A DNA stretch of 64,000 bases from NCBI GenBank assembly GCA_902729315.2, contig LR746268.1, positions 2,907,501-2,971,500 of the forward strand, in the 5' to 3' direction. The DNA is from Spirodela intermedia (lineage: Eukaryota > Streptophyta > Magnoliopsida > Alismatales > Araceae). The notes under the pieces are model-generated. The model was not told the DNA's origin. It did no database searches and saw only the letters and a list, made by a program, of their open reading frames with translations. Positions 1-12,200 of the stretch are shown piece by piece. The first letter of the stretch is position 1; every line of letters begins with the position of its first letter. A program made the translations under genes and the position numbers.

Positions 1-298
1 GAACTGTGAACTACAGACTGCGGACTATATTGCAGTTCACTTATGGCAGACCTGCGCCTTCCCCTTTTCACGCCACGTAGGATCTAATTCTAGAGTCTTG
101 CTATCTTCTAGACACTTGGGATTTTTCCAGGGCTGTTGCTTGAACTGTATGTCCCTGGGGGATTGAATCAGTCTTACTCCCAGTGGTTTATAGTTCCTCT
201 TCATTACTGGGATTGACTTGCTTTTCAAACAGAAAGCTTGTTGACCATCTGGGTGTAGATGCCCTTTCATAAAGTCAACCGCTTGTGTTCTGCTCCAG

Positions 299-1697
299 GT
301 GGGCATTCTTGTGCTGGCATTCTTTTCCATGTCGATTTCTCAACCCCTGCTCTCTCAAATGAGCCTGAGCGGAAGGCGTTCAGTGGGGTATCTTACGATG
401 GGTGAAGCTCTGGGCATTCGGGAGGGTGACTCATCACAGAAAGCTTCCCACTCCGATGTAGACTTCAATGAACCTCTGGACAGGCTGCTGCTTGATGACA
501 ATTTCCGCCGATCTTTCATGGCGTACGCTGACAGGTGATCATATTTCTGCTCCTATTCCTCGGCACATGCCACATGCCGGGCACACTCGATTCTAGCTCT
601 TATTCATGTTTCTTGTGCTGTTGCTGCCCCTTGGCATGTTCAGCTGTCTGGCTGGTGAAGGTGTTCATTTCTACGACGAAGTCCTTGAGCTCGGGAAGAT
701 ACGTGTAGATGATCCTGCGAAGAGGATTTACATGGCGAGGCACATCATCGAGAGATACATCAATTCTGGTGCGTTATCCTTCTTTCTGGTCACTTGTCTA
801 GAATCAAACTGGAATCTTGGTCTCGTTTAGGAGGTACCCAGAACTGGAATCTTGGTCTCGTTTAGGAGGCACCCAGAACTGGAATCTTTGCCTTCTTTAG
901 AATAAAAATGGAATCTTTAGGAGATCTCCTGAAGAGGGCACCCAATTAAACTGTATCACAAGAATGAAACGGAAAGGGACCCTGAATCGTTGTGAATCGG
1001 ATGATGCAGTTTCTAAGTCCTGAGATGACGAACTTATGTTGATTGCAGAGATTTTCTCCTGGGTTTGGCCTGAAATGATTCTATAGAGTCTTTGCCTTCT
1101 TTAGAATAAAAATGGAATCCTTAGGAGTTCTCCTGAAGAGGGCACTGAATTAACTTGTGTCACGCTATAGAATCTGTGAATGAAACGAAAAGGGTCCCTA
1201 AAAAATCGTTCTGAATCGGATGATCCTCTTTCCAAGTCCTGAGACGATGAACTTATGTTGAACGCAGAGATTCTCCCGGGTTTGGCCTGCAATGATTCCA
1301 TCTTCTCCGTTTGCTTTGGCAACCACTAAGCTGCATTGTTCTCTCTGCAACTCTCAGGCACGGAGATGGAGGTCAACATCTCCCATCGGACCCGTCAGGA
1401 GATCCTCACCTGTGAGGACCTCACCAGCCCTCACCTCTTTGACCATGCCGTAGTAGAGTTGCTGCAACTACTGAAAGCGGTATCCTTTCCTGATCTTTCC
1501 CTAATTGGGCACCACCATTCATCATTTCTACCTCCTCTGACTGCGTATTTTTCTACCTGAAGAATTTGTTCAAGGATTACTGGTCTTCGGTGTTCTTCAT
1601 GAAGCTGAAAGCGGAGCAGTGTAAAGAACCTGACGGCCAAGGTTCTTTGGATCATCTCAGACATCCGGAGTCCAGTTCTTTTTCATGGCAGTGGTGA
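299..1697 (+). CDS. RGS1: RGS1-type regulator of G-protein signalling, C-terminal part (5' end outside window)
   Basis: RGS1 is a plasma-membrane protein with seven membrane spans and a C-terminal RGS domain that speeds GTP hydrolysis by the G-alpha subunit (sugar and stress signalling). Visible exons are 299-534, 644-768, 1358-1479 and 1563-1697, with the stop TGA at 1695-1697. All borders are AG/GT and phases agree. The first visible exon carries the last membrane helix ([13 protein letters not shown]) and the linker QPLLSQ...[10 protein letters not shown], then the start of the RGS fold ([17 protein letters not shown]). Later exons give [22 protein letters not shown] and [12 protein letters not shown], which match the family block by block. 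The tail after the RGS domain is only about 30 residues and ends SSSFSWQW. It is shorter than the roughly 45-residue Arabidopsis tail as I recall it. Bases 1-298 are taken as intron. The seven-span region must lie upstream of the window. Confidence 0.9.
886..1300 (+). repeat. imperfect tandem duplication inside an RGS1 intron
   Basis: Unit A (886-1080) and unit B (1090-1300) both begin with ctttgccttctttagaata. They share the same order of landmarks: aatggaatc, ctcctgaagagggcac, gaatcggatgat, aagtcctgag, aacttatgttga, gggtttggcctg. They have diverged by substitutions and small indels. Just upstream, a shorter unit of about 36 bp (ctggaatcttggtctcg...) is repeated around 809-880. Both sit within the intron between exons 644-768 and 1358-1479. 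Confidence 0.85.
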
Positions 1698-1915
1698 TCC
1701 CTTTCACTACTATTTCTAGTGACTAACCAAAGATTGGCTGCAAACTCGAGAGCTAGCTTGGAGCGTCATCAATGGACTGGAAGTAGTACGCAATTCTTTT
1801 TTGTTGAGGGTTAGTTTAATTCATCCTGACCCAATTATATGTATATAAATGAAGCTGCCTGATATGCCTTCGAACATTGTCAGCTTGACCACCCCCAATA
1901 TTCTATGGATACCCA

Positions 1916-1955
<40 letters not shown>

Positions 1956-2334
1956 GAGCAAGCAAGTCTCGTGACAGTTGACTTACCCTCGGAAAACCAA
2001 AATGCCCGAAATTTTTTCCTTACAGCACAACTTCCAGATTTTTACCAGTCAACCGAGGAATGGATTAAGTTTGACTTTAGGAACATGGGAGGCCAGTTCA
2101 CAGCCTAGAAAGATTACTAGTCCCATAATACCAGGAAACTACGCCCATTGGTCGTAAAACCTCAAACGGAGTCAACGCGACTTTCAGTCCTACGTGGAGC
2201 CTACCCACCAAAATAACCCAAGGAAGGTTGACCCCAAGAAAAGCACCTTCCTTCAGCAGGAAGGGAGTGAGGAAAAAGAAGAAGAGTAACCTACGTGTGG
2301 GCGTGGGGGAGAGCAACAGGACCGAGGTAAGAGT
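1698..2334. other. RGS1 3' flank and spacer with a CT microsatellite
   Basis: This contains the probable RGS1 3' UTR and a perfect (CT)n run at 1921-1953. No convincing gene was seen. Short open frames here have no family resemblance. Confidence 0.6.
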
Positions 2335-2607
2335 TCAGGGGAGGTGCTGCAGAAGGCGGAGTTTGCACTCGTACATGCCATCCAGCTTCTCCCTCTCTTT
2401 CTTGTTCCGCTTCATCTCCTTCCCCGGCTCCTGCGGCGGCTTCTTCCTCTTCAGCCACGGCTCCACGCTCTTGTACTGCGCGTAGAAGTCGCTCCTGTTC
2501 ACCACGAACATGCGCGGCAGCGGCGCCACCATCGAGCCGCCGCCCTGGTTTCCGTCGATCTTCGTTTAACAGGCGAGCCTGTTGTCCCCGACAATGTTCA
2601 TGGCGAC
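2335..2607 (-). pseudogene. succinate dehydrogenase iron-sulfur subunit (SDH2/SDHB) pseudogene fragment
   Basis: On the minus strand the translation runs AMNIVGDNRLAC, stop, TKIDGNQGG, then APLPRMFVV, FYAQYKSVEPWLKRK and KLDGMYEC. This is the central part of the complex II iron-sulfur protein, between its plant-type 2Fe-2S segment and the first 4Fe-4S cysteine cluster. Two lesions are visible. TAA at 2566-2568 replaces the leucine codon of the family motif ACLTKI. After YEC the frame is disturbed: the expected Cys-rich ILCACC is replaced by KLRLLQHLP and a stop at 2335-2337. Neither the N-terminal nor the C-terminal half is present in frame. The real protein acts in the mitochondrial inner membrane. 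This copy cannot bind its clusters. It lies between convergent RGS1 and REF6 genes. Confidence 0.8.
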
Positions 2608-3284
2608 ACAGAGAGCGAGAGAGAGAGAGAGAGGGATGCTCAGATATATATAGATATGAAGGAGCGGCGTCACGGGAAGACGATGGCCGCGTGGGCTTCT
2701 GATCCCCAGAGAAACAGCCTAAGGATGGTTTCTTTGTGAACGCTCATATGGGCAGTGACCGTTGCGGCGGCGGCAGCCGTGGCGTTTACTCTTCTTCTTC
2801 TTCCACCGGAGAGGCTGCTTCTCCGGTTACGACCGCGTTCCCAGCGCCGCACCAACTGCGCCGCCATCACCATTTTCTTCTTGTCACCACTGCACCACTG
2901 CCATTCCAGAATGGACCTTTCGCCGTAACACCCATGAACGATAGATCCAACAATACGGGAAACCATGCCATTCAGGGAATGCAGGAACAGACATGGGTTC
3001 CTGATCCATTACCCAATTAAGTAAGCTGAGGAGAGTTTAGTCAAATCACCTGTTGGGTCAAATTGAATGGGCACAATGGAAACCCAGGAAGTCAAGCAGG
3101 AGTCTGAGTGAAACAGGAACGAGGATCAAGAAGGCAGACAAATCCCTAAACCCCACCCGACTCCCAACAATGGCAGCTGCATCATCCACAGCCCACAATA
3201 TACAGAAGAAGAAAAAAAGAAGAAAAACCCAACCTTTCTTCCTCGTCATGAATCAGAGTCGAGAACCCACATCTGCGCCGCCGG
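2608..3284. other. spacer and REF6 3' flank; possible decayed mitochondrial presequence
   Basis: The region is GC-rich near 2700-2880. A minus-strand open frame starting at ATG 2865-2867 reads MAAQLVRRWERGRNRRSS, a basic, Ser-rich stretch like a mitochondrial presequence. It could be the N-terminus of the neighbouring SDH2 pseudogene with its middle deleted, but that is inference. The part beyond 2970 is probably the 3' UTR of the minus-strand demethylase gene. Confidence 0.35.
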
Positions 3285-6200
3285 TCAACTCCTGCCCTTC
3301 CTCGACACGTGGCCGGTCTTCCTCTTGTGACGGCTGAAGTCAGAGACGAAGCGGAAGGTCTGGCCGCAGCCTGGCTCCTTGCAGACGTAGGGCCTGGCAC
3401 CCGTGTGAACTCTGATGTGCTCTGTTCTCGCCCACGCCCACTTGAACGTCATCTTGCAGCCCTTCCAGGGGCACTTGAGAGGCCGATCATCGACATGGAC
3501 GCGCTGGTGGTGCACCAGGTACTTGTGGGAGAAGAACTTCTTCCCGCAGCCCTTCACAGGGCAGATGTTCCGCTTATGCACGGCGAGGTCCTGCTTCGAC
3601 CGGAAGCTCATGGAGCAGCCCTCCACGTTGCAGGGGTAGTCGCCACCGTCCTCGGCGGCATCTGGATGCTTCTTCTTCTTCTTCTTCGCTGCCGCCGCCA
3701 CCGTCTTCTTCTTCTTATTCTCCGCCACGGCCGATTTGGCGGTGGTGGGTCTCTCTTCTTCAGCGACGCAGTGGTGGTGCTCCTCCTGGTCCGGGGTGGG
3801 TCTCGAGATCGGCCGACGAAGGCGCCCAGACCGCTGCCGCCGTGCTGAAAAATTATCAGTCAAACTCTGTGCTGCTGCCGCCACCACTGTTGTGGCAGCC
3901 TCCGCCGGTGGCAGGCACTTGGGCTTCTTCGAGGCGGGCTTCTTCGATGAATTCGTCTTCTTCTTCCCCTTGTGGTCAATTCTCTTCTCCGCCTCCATGC
4001 CAGCATCTGGACGCTCTCTCTTGCCCGACAGAGCTTCCCTCCAGCAGTCAGCATCGGCCTCAATCTTGGCTCCCCCCACCGCCGCCGCCGCCGCTGCCGC
4101 CTCGTACTGTTCATGAATCTCATTCTTGTGCGCCAAGAAGGGATGGACCTGGCTGGTCATCCAGACCTTCCCGCACCATTTGCCAGCCACAACTATTCTC
4201 TTCTGCTTGCTTCGCCGCTTCCCATCGACCCTTGACCTTCCTGGCGAGCTGCCGGAAGCACTGCGGCCGAAGGCCTTGTAGATGATGGGATTGTACGGCA
4301 GCTGCTTGCTGTAGAGGGGGGACTTGCTGAGGTTGGCACTGTAGAAGAGGTTGATCCCCAGCTTCACGGCCCAGTCGCTGTTTGTGGGCACAGCTTCTTC
4401 GTCTTCAATGGCGGCACAAATCCTCTGCTGATCATCTTTGCCTGCCTCCCTGAAGTGAATCTCCCCCCAAGAACACTCCATTCCCAGCTCCTCTGCCAAG
4501 GATTTCGCTTCATTCTCAATCTTGGGATAATCTGCAGGCGCAAATGGAACAATTAAAAGACTCAATTTTAGATAAGAGGATGGAAGACCCACTGAGAGGT
4601 AGCAGAGATGAAACCCAAAAATAAAAGATCAAAAAATGCTTGGGTTTTTTTTTTCTTCTCATTCACAAAATGATACAGTAGTTTCAGCAGCAAACACACC
4701 CACTTATCTGAGTTCGCCAAACACAGCTCACTGAGATGTTCTCAGAACGATAGAAGAACATCAACCTGAAGTCAACGGTTCTAGAACTGCCTTCCAATCT
4801 AGCAGGTCATAAAACCAGGTGACCCTTTGAACCCGTTAAAAATGGTTCTGGACTTGCCTCCTTTTGAAGGGAAGAACAGCGCCGCCGAGGTAGATGTAAT
4901 GCCATCAAAAAAATTAAGAAAAAAACTGACTGGGAGGTGAAACTGATCTCCCTGAAGGCTGTGCAGCGTCAAATGGTTGTCAAGGCTCATGCGTATATTC
5001 TTCCACTCTTCAAAACACCAAGAACGGTTCTGAGGGCAGAAGGCCTTGTCCTGGAGCGGTGGACATAGAGAAGGGAGGAGTGGGCTCGGTGAGATACCTA
5101 CAGTAAATATCATGTCCTTACTGCCTGAATGCCTTTGAAAAGTGAGCAGGCTCTTCTCTGTTGCGGCCATGGGTTAACAAAAGACAAACTAGGGGGAGGC
5201 CCCACCCATCTTCCAGGAGTGCGTGCTCTATTTTCTCCTACCCTGGGAAAGAAAATCCACAGAAGCTGGCCCTTCTCAATGCCTTACCCTGCTGCCAGTA
5301 GGGTAATAGGAGCATCTTTAGGATACTTGGAGGGAGGTACATGGTCTACCTCTAGCAACGGGACTCCCTGAGGTAGATCAGATCAATCACCATAAAGAAC
5401 TGGGAGGACATTGGAACTGGCGAGAGGTTACTTGATCTGGTTGGGAACTCCAGTTTAAGAAGGCAAGAATGCTCAATCTAGACCAATCTAGACTAAGCTG
5501 GAGCTCAAATCGGTATTCAGCTGACCGAGGAGAAAGATACCCTAAAGAGAAAAGACAATGTCACTGGAAATATTATGCAGACACTTATGATGGAGAGCAC
5601 AAAGTTTGATCATACAGATGGGTCGGCAAAAAGGCATCGTCCATCAGTGCACATTGGTGAAAAATGCAAGGGAAATACAGATAGAATAGCTAGATTGAAC
5701 AAACAAAAAAGTCATTTATTGCTAAATCACAGCCCGAAATTCGAGCAATATAAACTTTTTATCTTTATCTGTAAAAAAAATCATTTATGTATAAACTAGC
5801 CTGTAGATGCTACGCTTTACAGCTACACCCGTGAAGAAATGCTGAGCAGAATAGAGCTGGTTGAAAGCAAGAATAAAACATAAGTAATACCACACTATTC
5901 CCACGACAGTGAATAGAAAGTAGAGCGAAGGACTGATAAAGCAGTATCATTGAAAGAACAACAGCAACACCAATGAAACGGAAGAGCAAAGTTATTGAAA
6001 AACTAACCAGGGTGACAGACGAGCATTAGATGCGATCCACCCATCTTATGAAGCTGTTTTTCTACATCCAGCGCATGCTCAAGACAAAATATGTGCCCTC
6101 TGGAGGAGTCCTTATCGGATTTCTGCAGGAAGGGTACAGTAGGGTTGAAACTGCTGAGTTGAATGCCTCCATTCGCTTCTCTGGTCGGGCTCAAGCTTGA

Positions 6201-9200
6201 ATTGGCAGGATAACCAGGTGAATTCAGTTCTATTTTCTTCACGTCCTCACAGCTCATGTGAATTTTCGCAGTTTCAGTAAACTGATGAATACCATCCAGG
6301 TTACCATTAGTCTCTTCCATGGGTGCTGAACAAAAAGAATTAGGCGAAATGACTGGCCTTGTCGAATCTCTCAAATTGTCTGAAACGTTTTCTTCCATCC
6401 CCTCAGCATTCTTACACGAATTTCGCGCGGAGACTGCAGGATTTTGTTGACATGATCCCACATCAGAATCACTCACATTTTGGCATGCACTATTAGAACC
6501 AACCTCACGCTCTAAGTGTTCAGGGATGCCTTCATCACCGGAGACAGCACACGAAGATGGATGGCATGAACTCTCTCCTCCTTCTGTCCCCGTCCTAGAG
6601 AAAAATGGCACTTTCCCACATGATGCTTCACTTGGGTGGGAGTCTAGTGACGAAGTAGAGCCATCCGAATACCTTGGATCCTGATCTGGCCTAGATGATG
6701 AGTGAATATTGGAAACATTCTCGTCTAGGCGTACAGGCGCTTCAGGTGTAAGCGCTTCCTCCTCAGCATCAGATGAATCCCCATATGCGGAAACTAATAA
6801 ATCAAGAGCTGACGCTTGTTCCTTCTTGGCGTCTGTATCACAAAAAATTGACATCAAAATTGAAGTTGAAAATTGTAAGTTTTCACCATAAAATATTCAC
6901 TTTTTAAAGTATACATGGAACAAAGTGACTGAAAATATTGGCTGCCGAAAACAAAGCTAGAATCCTTCCATATATTATGACAAACAATGGAACTACTCAG
7001 ATCCCTAGTAATATGCTGGCCAACAGGGGTGAAATAATAGTTGGCCACTAATTCACTGCCGTTTTCACTTGATGAGCCAAAGCCAAAGCCAAAGCTACAT
7101 GCAACATAAACATGTTGCTTTATTGTGAAGGGTCGAGGTCCCACCCAAAGCTTATCGTCGAATTGTACATCCACGGAGTAATGCATAGTCCTTGCCGCAT
7201 GAAAAGAAAACAGAGAGAAAAAAGCTCCATAGAAGTCATTGAATTGCTTCCTTGGACACTCATGTCTATCACAGTCGTCAAGAAACCTCTACTACCATAG
7301 GACCTGACATACTGGTTGTTAGCTGATTTTCCGGATACCAGAAAGCAAACATTTATCAAGACAAGTCTAAGGAGCTGGTTTACCAATGTTGCAAGTACCT
7401 CTGCAGGAATCCTACTGCAGGGTCTTTGAACAAATTAAGATGAGTGTAAAATAATGTGGTACAATGGAACCGCAAAATATTAAAAGCATAAAGCTAAATA
7501 AAGAGCACATCGTAAAGAAAACTAAATTCCTGAAAGAGAAGAAAGATAGAGGAGCTATCCCACTAACCAGAGTTGAATGACACCAAAAATGACTCGGAGC
7601 CATGTTTCTTCGGGAAAAAGCAAAAATAGAAATGAGAGCCGAAGTAAAATCGTAACATATCATATTCCCATGCCTCAGAAAGCTTGTAGAAGAGGAATTA
7701 GATGATTGGATCCATTAAGCAAGTAGTTGACGATTTTGGGGTTATTTGATCGAACTCCACAACACTTTATAAGATGAAGATGAATTCAGGACATGAGCAG
7801 AGAAAAAAACTCAGTCAATAGACCAAAATCCGAGGATCAGGAATTAGCAGACCACTTCATAGATTCAAAATTGCAGATAGATTTAGTTTGTAAAGATAGT
7901 ATGGAACCATTAAACAACTATGACAGAAGGTTTATCTTTAGGAGTTTATCAAAATCCCAAAGATATATATATATATATATTTGGAGAAAAAAAAAAGACT
8001 ATTAAAATATTTGCAATAAAAACCATCTAAAGAATCTGATAATATATTTGTGTATAAATGATTTCCAAGACTAAAAGTAAAAGAAATTAAGCTACACTCA
8101 ACTTAGACACTAATTATTGGAAATCTAAAATGGATAAAAATCCAAGAATTGTGATAGCCTAAGATAAATTCACTTGGGTAAATTAATATTCAGAATTCAA
8201 TACTAGATATAGCATTAAAAGGTCAAAGCACCAGCAGCAAACCTGGACGGGCTAGCAAATTATAGTTGTGTGCATTTGCATTCCCAAGAATGCCAGTATC
8301 GCTTGTCTCTCCGGAGCCAACATAAAGATCATTAAAAGAACTGCAGTCGGCAGACATTAGACACCTTGCTGCTGCATCTGTGGGTTGAACAATAGCCACA
8401 CACGTAAAGCTCAAAATCCCACATGTCACGCATGAAAGTAGGCCTTGATCGAGTAATCCATCACTTCTGAGGGTAACCTCCTTCTCAGGCCCAATTTCCT
8501 GAGAGTCGGCAGTTGTGCACGAAGTAGAAACTTCGGTCTTGCTGGACTTTTCCACAGGAAACCTTTTGGCCTCAGCAGAAGAGATAAACCTCCCGTTTAT
8601 TGAAGAGAAACCACTCAAATATTTGAGACCTGAATTTCCTTCAAGTGTATCCTCCGAAGGAAACAAACTCCTTGATGCCTTCAGTGCTTCTTCTTGGTTG
8701 TAGAAACTAAGTGACAGTCTTGGTTTAACCTTTATTTGAGATATGACTCGAGAATAAGGAGCCAACGAAATATCAAATGCATTATGTGGAAGAACAATGC
8801 ATGATGAACCCTTGTCAAGAAGGTCATGAAGCCTCCAATTAGTTTCCAAAACATTTTCAACAAATTGTTCTTTGATCATCTGTTCTCCTTCACTTTTCAT
8901 CCTATCCTTCAACCGATAGCTCCGTGGCTCAGAACTGTTATTTGTGGTGTCCCTAATGATAAAAAAAATAAAAATGAAAGCAATGACAACAGTCACTAAC
9001 AGTTTCACTAGAAAATTCAACATTAAATAATTAAATCAAATGTCAAAGAGCTTCACAACACCAAAAAACACGAAGGCAATGAACGTGACAAGCACTTTAG
9101 AAGGGCAAAAAGGTGATCTCACCAAAAGGGCCTCACAGCAGTAACTCAATCAATAATATGATAACTAAATCAGAAAACAAGAGCATTGTTTCATGCAGGA

Positions 9201-12200
9201 TGACTGCCAAGATTAAAAAAATTATAAAGACTTGTGTTTAACTGTGATTGGATTTAATTTTGATCAGTCATCTGCATCATGAAAAATGAAACATGAAAAT
9301 TGTGCGGCAAGCAGAATAATGTTTAACTCACGAAAACCCTGCAATGAGAATAACTGAAATATATTGAAGCCTGCACGGAAAAGATGATTGATTTTTATTT
9401 AATAATACATCTAGCTCAAATACAAATTAGATAGATGCTACATTTAAAATACATTATAAGGGAACACGAGCACAAAATGAAGATGTAATATCTGTTAGAT
9501 ATGAATGTTGGAAGCTAAAAATAACTTGATTAGGGCTGTCAGACCACAAAGTTCCCAAACACTAGCTCGCAGAGATAGAGGATGACTGACAGTAGAAGGT
9601 GCATGACTCCTTGTTGATGCAAGCTTAGCCAAACTGGACCAACATGGATCCAATGCTCAAGTGTTTTAGATCTCTCAGCCGACCAATAAACTTAAAAGTT
9701 CTTATGAGTACTTTTCGCTTTCTGCCTTTCTGATGAAGGTGGTGAAGAAAAAGATGAAAAGAAAAAGGAATAACGAACAAGAGAGGAAAAACATCCAACT
9801 CTATTTCTGCTGCTTGTTGCCACTGTTTATTGTCATATCAGAACCACTGCCATTGGCACCACTGTTTCACAGTGTCAGCGGTCACTCCCACAGCCACCCC
9901 TGCAGAAACCCCAGTACATTCTCCTTTTTCTTTTGATTTCTCATTCTTGATATCCTCCATAAACTGTTGTCATCTCTCTACCACGTCTTTCTCTTTCTCC
10001 TCTTCGCAATAAATCCTAAGCCCCAAATCTTTCAAATGGCATGCTATGCAGATCCAGAAATCGGGACAGGTGAGTGAGGAGTTGAAAGAATGTTGTTTTG
10101 TAAAATCATTTATAGATATGCCTTTGGCATTCATAAGAACGTCTCTTTTATTTGGATGTTTTCATGACAGATTGAACTTAGACAGATATGAAACTTATTA
10201 TATTTCTGTCAATAAAATCATCTATAATATCCAGCTGTCTCTGTGTGTGTGCGCTTTTGAAATTTACAGACATTTTTTTATCTCGTGATTTATTGACTAA
10301 GTTGGCCAGAGCTGAAATGGAGCAATTTATACAAATCCGTACATGTCCACATGAGAATCAAGCCAATTTATTATTAAGGCAACCAGATCTCCAGGTAACA
10401 TCGTCTTATAGGGATGTGACCCTCTCTAGAACAGGATATGCACCCCAAGCCCATGCAAAGGGGCATGATTAAGATATGCCAAATTCACCAAGTATACTAA
10501 TGGAACCAAATGACAAAAACCCATGTCCTCCAGTTATATCTTATAGATCGTCCACGCTAGCAATCCATCCTTCTCACCTAAAACGAGACCATGATCTAAG
10601 CATCCAGTGTTCAAATCGACAACTTCCCAAGAGGAATAAGATCCATAAAAATCCAAGACATGCTGACCCATATGAGCCAGGCAAATCCAGATGGCAGTCA
10701 GTGGCTGCAATGACTACAAAGCACAATAAAATAAAATTCATCCTGATGAAATAAGCTGATAATTAATTCAACCAAACAAACGGTTTACCAAACAGCCAAA
10801 TGGAATTGTTGTGATTTTTTCTCGCTCATTTGCAATGGTAAGGGTATCTCGTAGGAAAGGATTTATATAGCATCACAAGGGAATAATTGAAAGGATGTCA
10901 ACTATGTCTCTGATTCAAACTTCCCTCATGAATCATATCTAAGGATAAACTTACACGTCACCCCGCTATATCTGGAGGCAAACTTTCAACTTGAGCTGAT
11001 AGATCTATCTGAAATTCCTAATATGCTACAACAGCTTCTAGAAAACCAGTAAATATATGCGGGGAATATGCAACCGTAACTCTGCTGTATTGTAGAATAA
11101 CAACAACTATATCTCTCCAAAGGCAGCAAAAGAATAAGATGATAATCTGCATGCCACAGAACACATTCATGTAAATAAAAATGATTTATGATCCGATATG
11201 CATATCACTAGCATGCTCAGGGCAACAGAGATAGAGAAGGTAGAACTCGTGAGCATGGAGCCTAGAACACCATTAGACAATCAAGTTATATTGTAATTCA
11301 CCCTAGTAATAATGCTACCTGGTCATAGGAAGAATTTTCACGGTATTAAGGTCCATATGCATCATCATTTAGTTACTCGTGGAGGGCAAGTGAAAGCTCC
11401 AAAACAGACAATCAAACGAATCATTTTACAAACCAACAGAAACCACAGACAGACGGGCAACTTTACATCCACTTCAATTCCTAACCGAAAAGCCAGATCA
11501 GGAATATTCCACCTGGCATACCTCAAATTTTCAAATAATGGTAGCACTTTATCACGTTGTCTTAGATGATGAGAAAACATACCTTGAGCTCAGTGATAAA
11601 GCAAGTTCATAAAGTAACTGATAATGAGACACCATCGGGGGATAATTTATTGAGGCCCTTCGAACAGCAGCTTCTTTAGCCACCCTCAGCCACTCAGGGG
11701 TTGCAATGTTAGCTGCCTCACCACAGTTAAACCCTGCCAAAAAAGAATATGAACACACATACAAAAAAAAAAAGTCAAAATCATTTCTCCTGAGTGGTGG
11801 AGAGAGATTTCAGCCTGAGACTGAAGCAATTCCCCATGGCCCATGGATAACAAGAAATATTGAGCACAATGATCCAAATATGAATCGGCAATTTTTTGTC
11901 AAACATTTGCAACTGTTGATTTTACACAAAAAAAAAATTATCAACCTTAACAATTACGATAAAAATAGATATCACAAGGATAAGAATAAGAATATTACCA
12001 TGTGAATCAGTATCATGTCTGTTAATCAGGAACATGAGCAACTTATCAGAATATATGACGTGCTGTCATGAATAGAATAGAAAGATCGCTCTCAGATGCA
12101 TTAACAGAACCACATAAAGAAGTTAAATTTAGTAACGATTCTGAGCTGAAAAGCACTTATCCTATCCCAATCGCCCAAGTATTTGCCTAAAAATGCAAAT

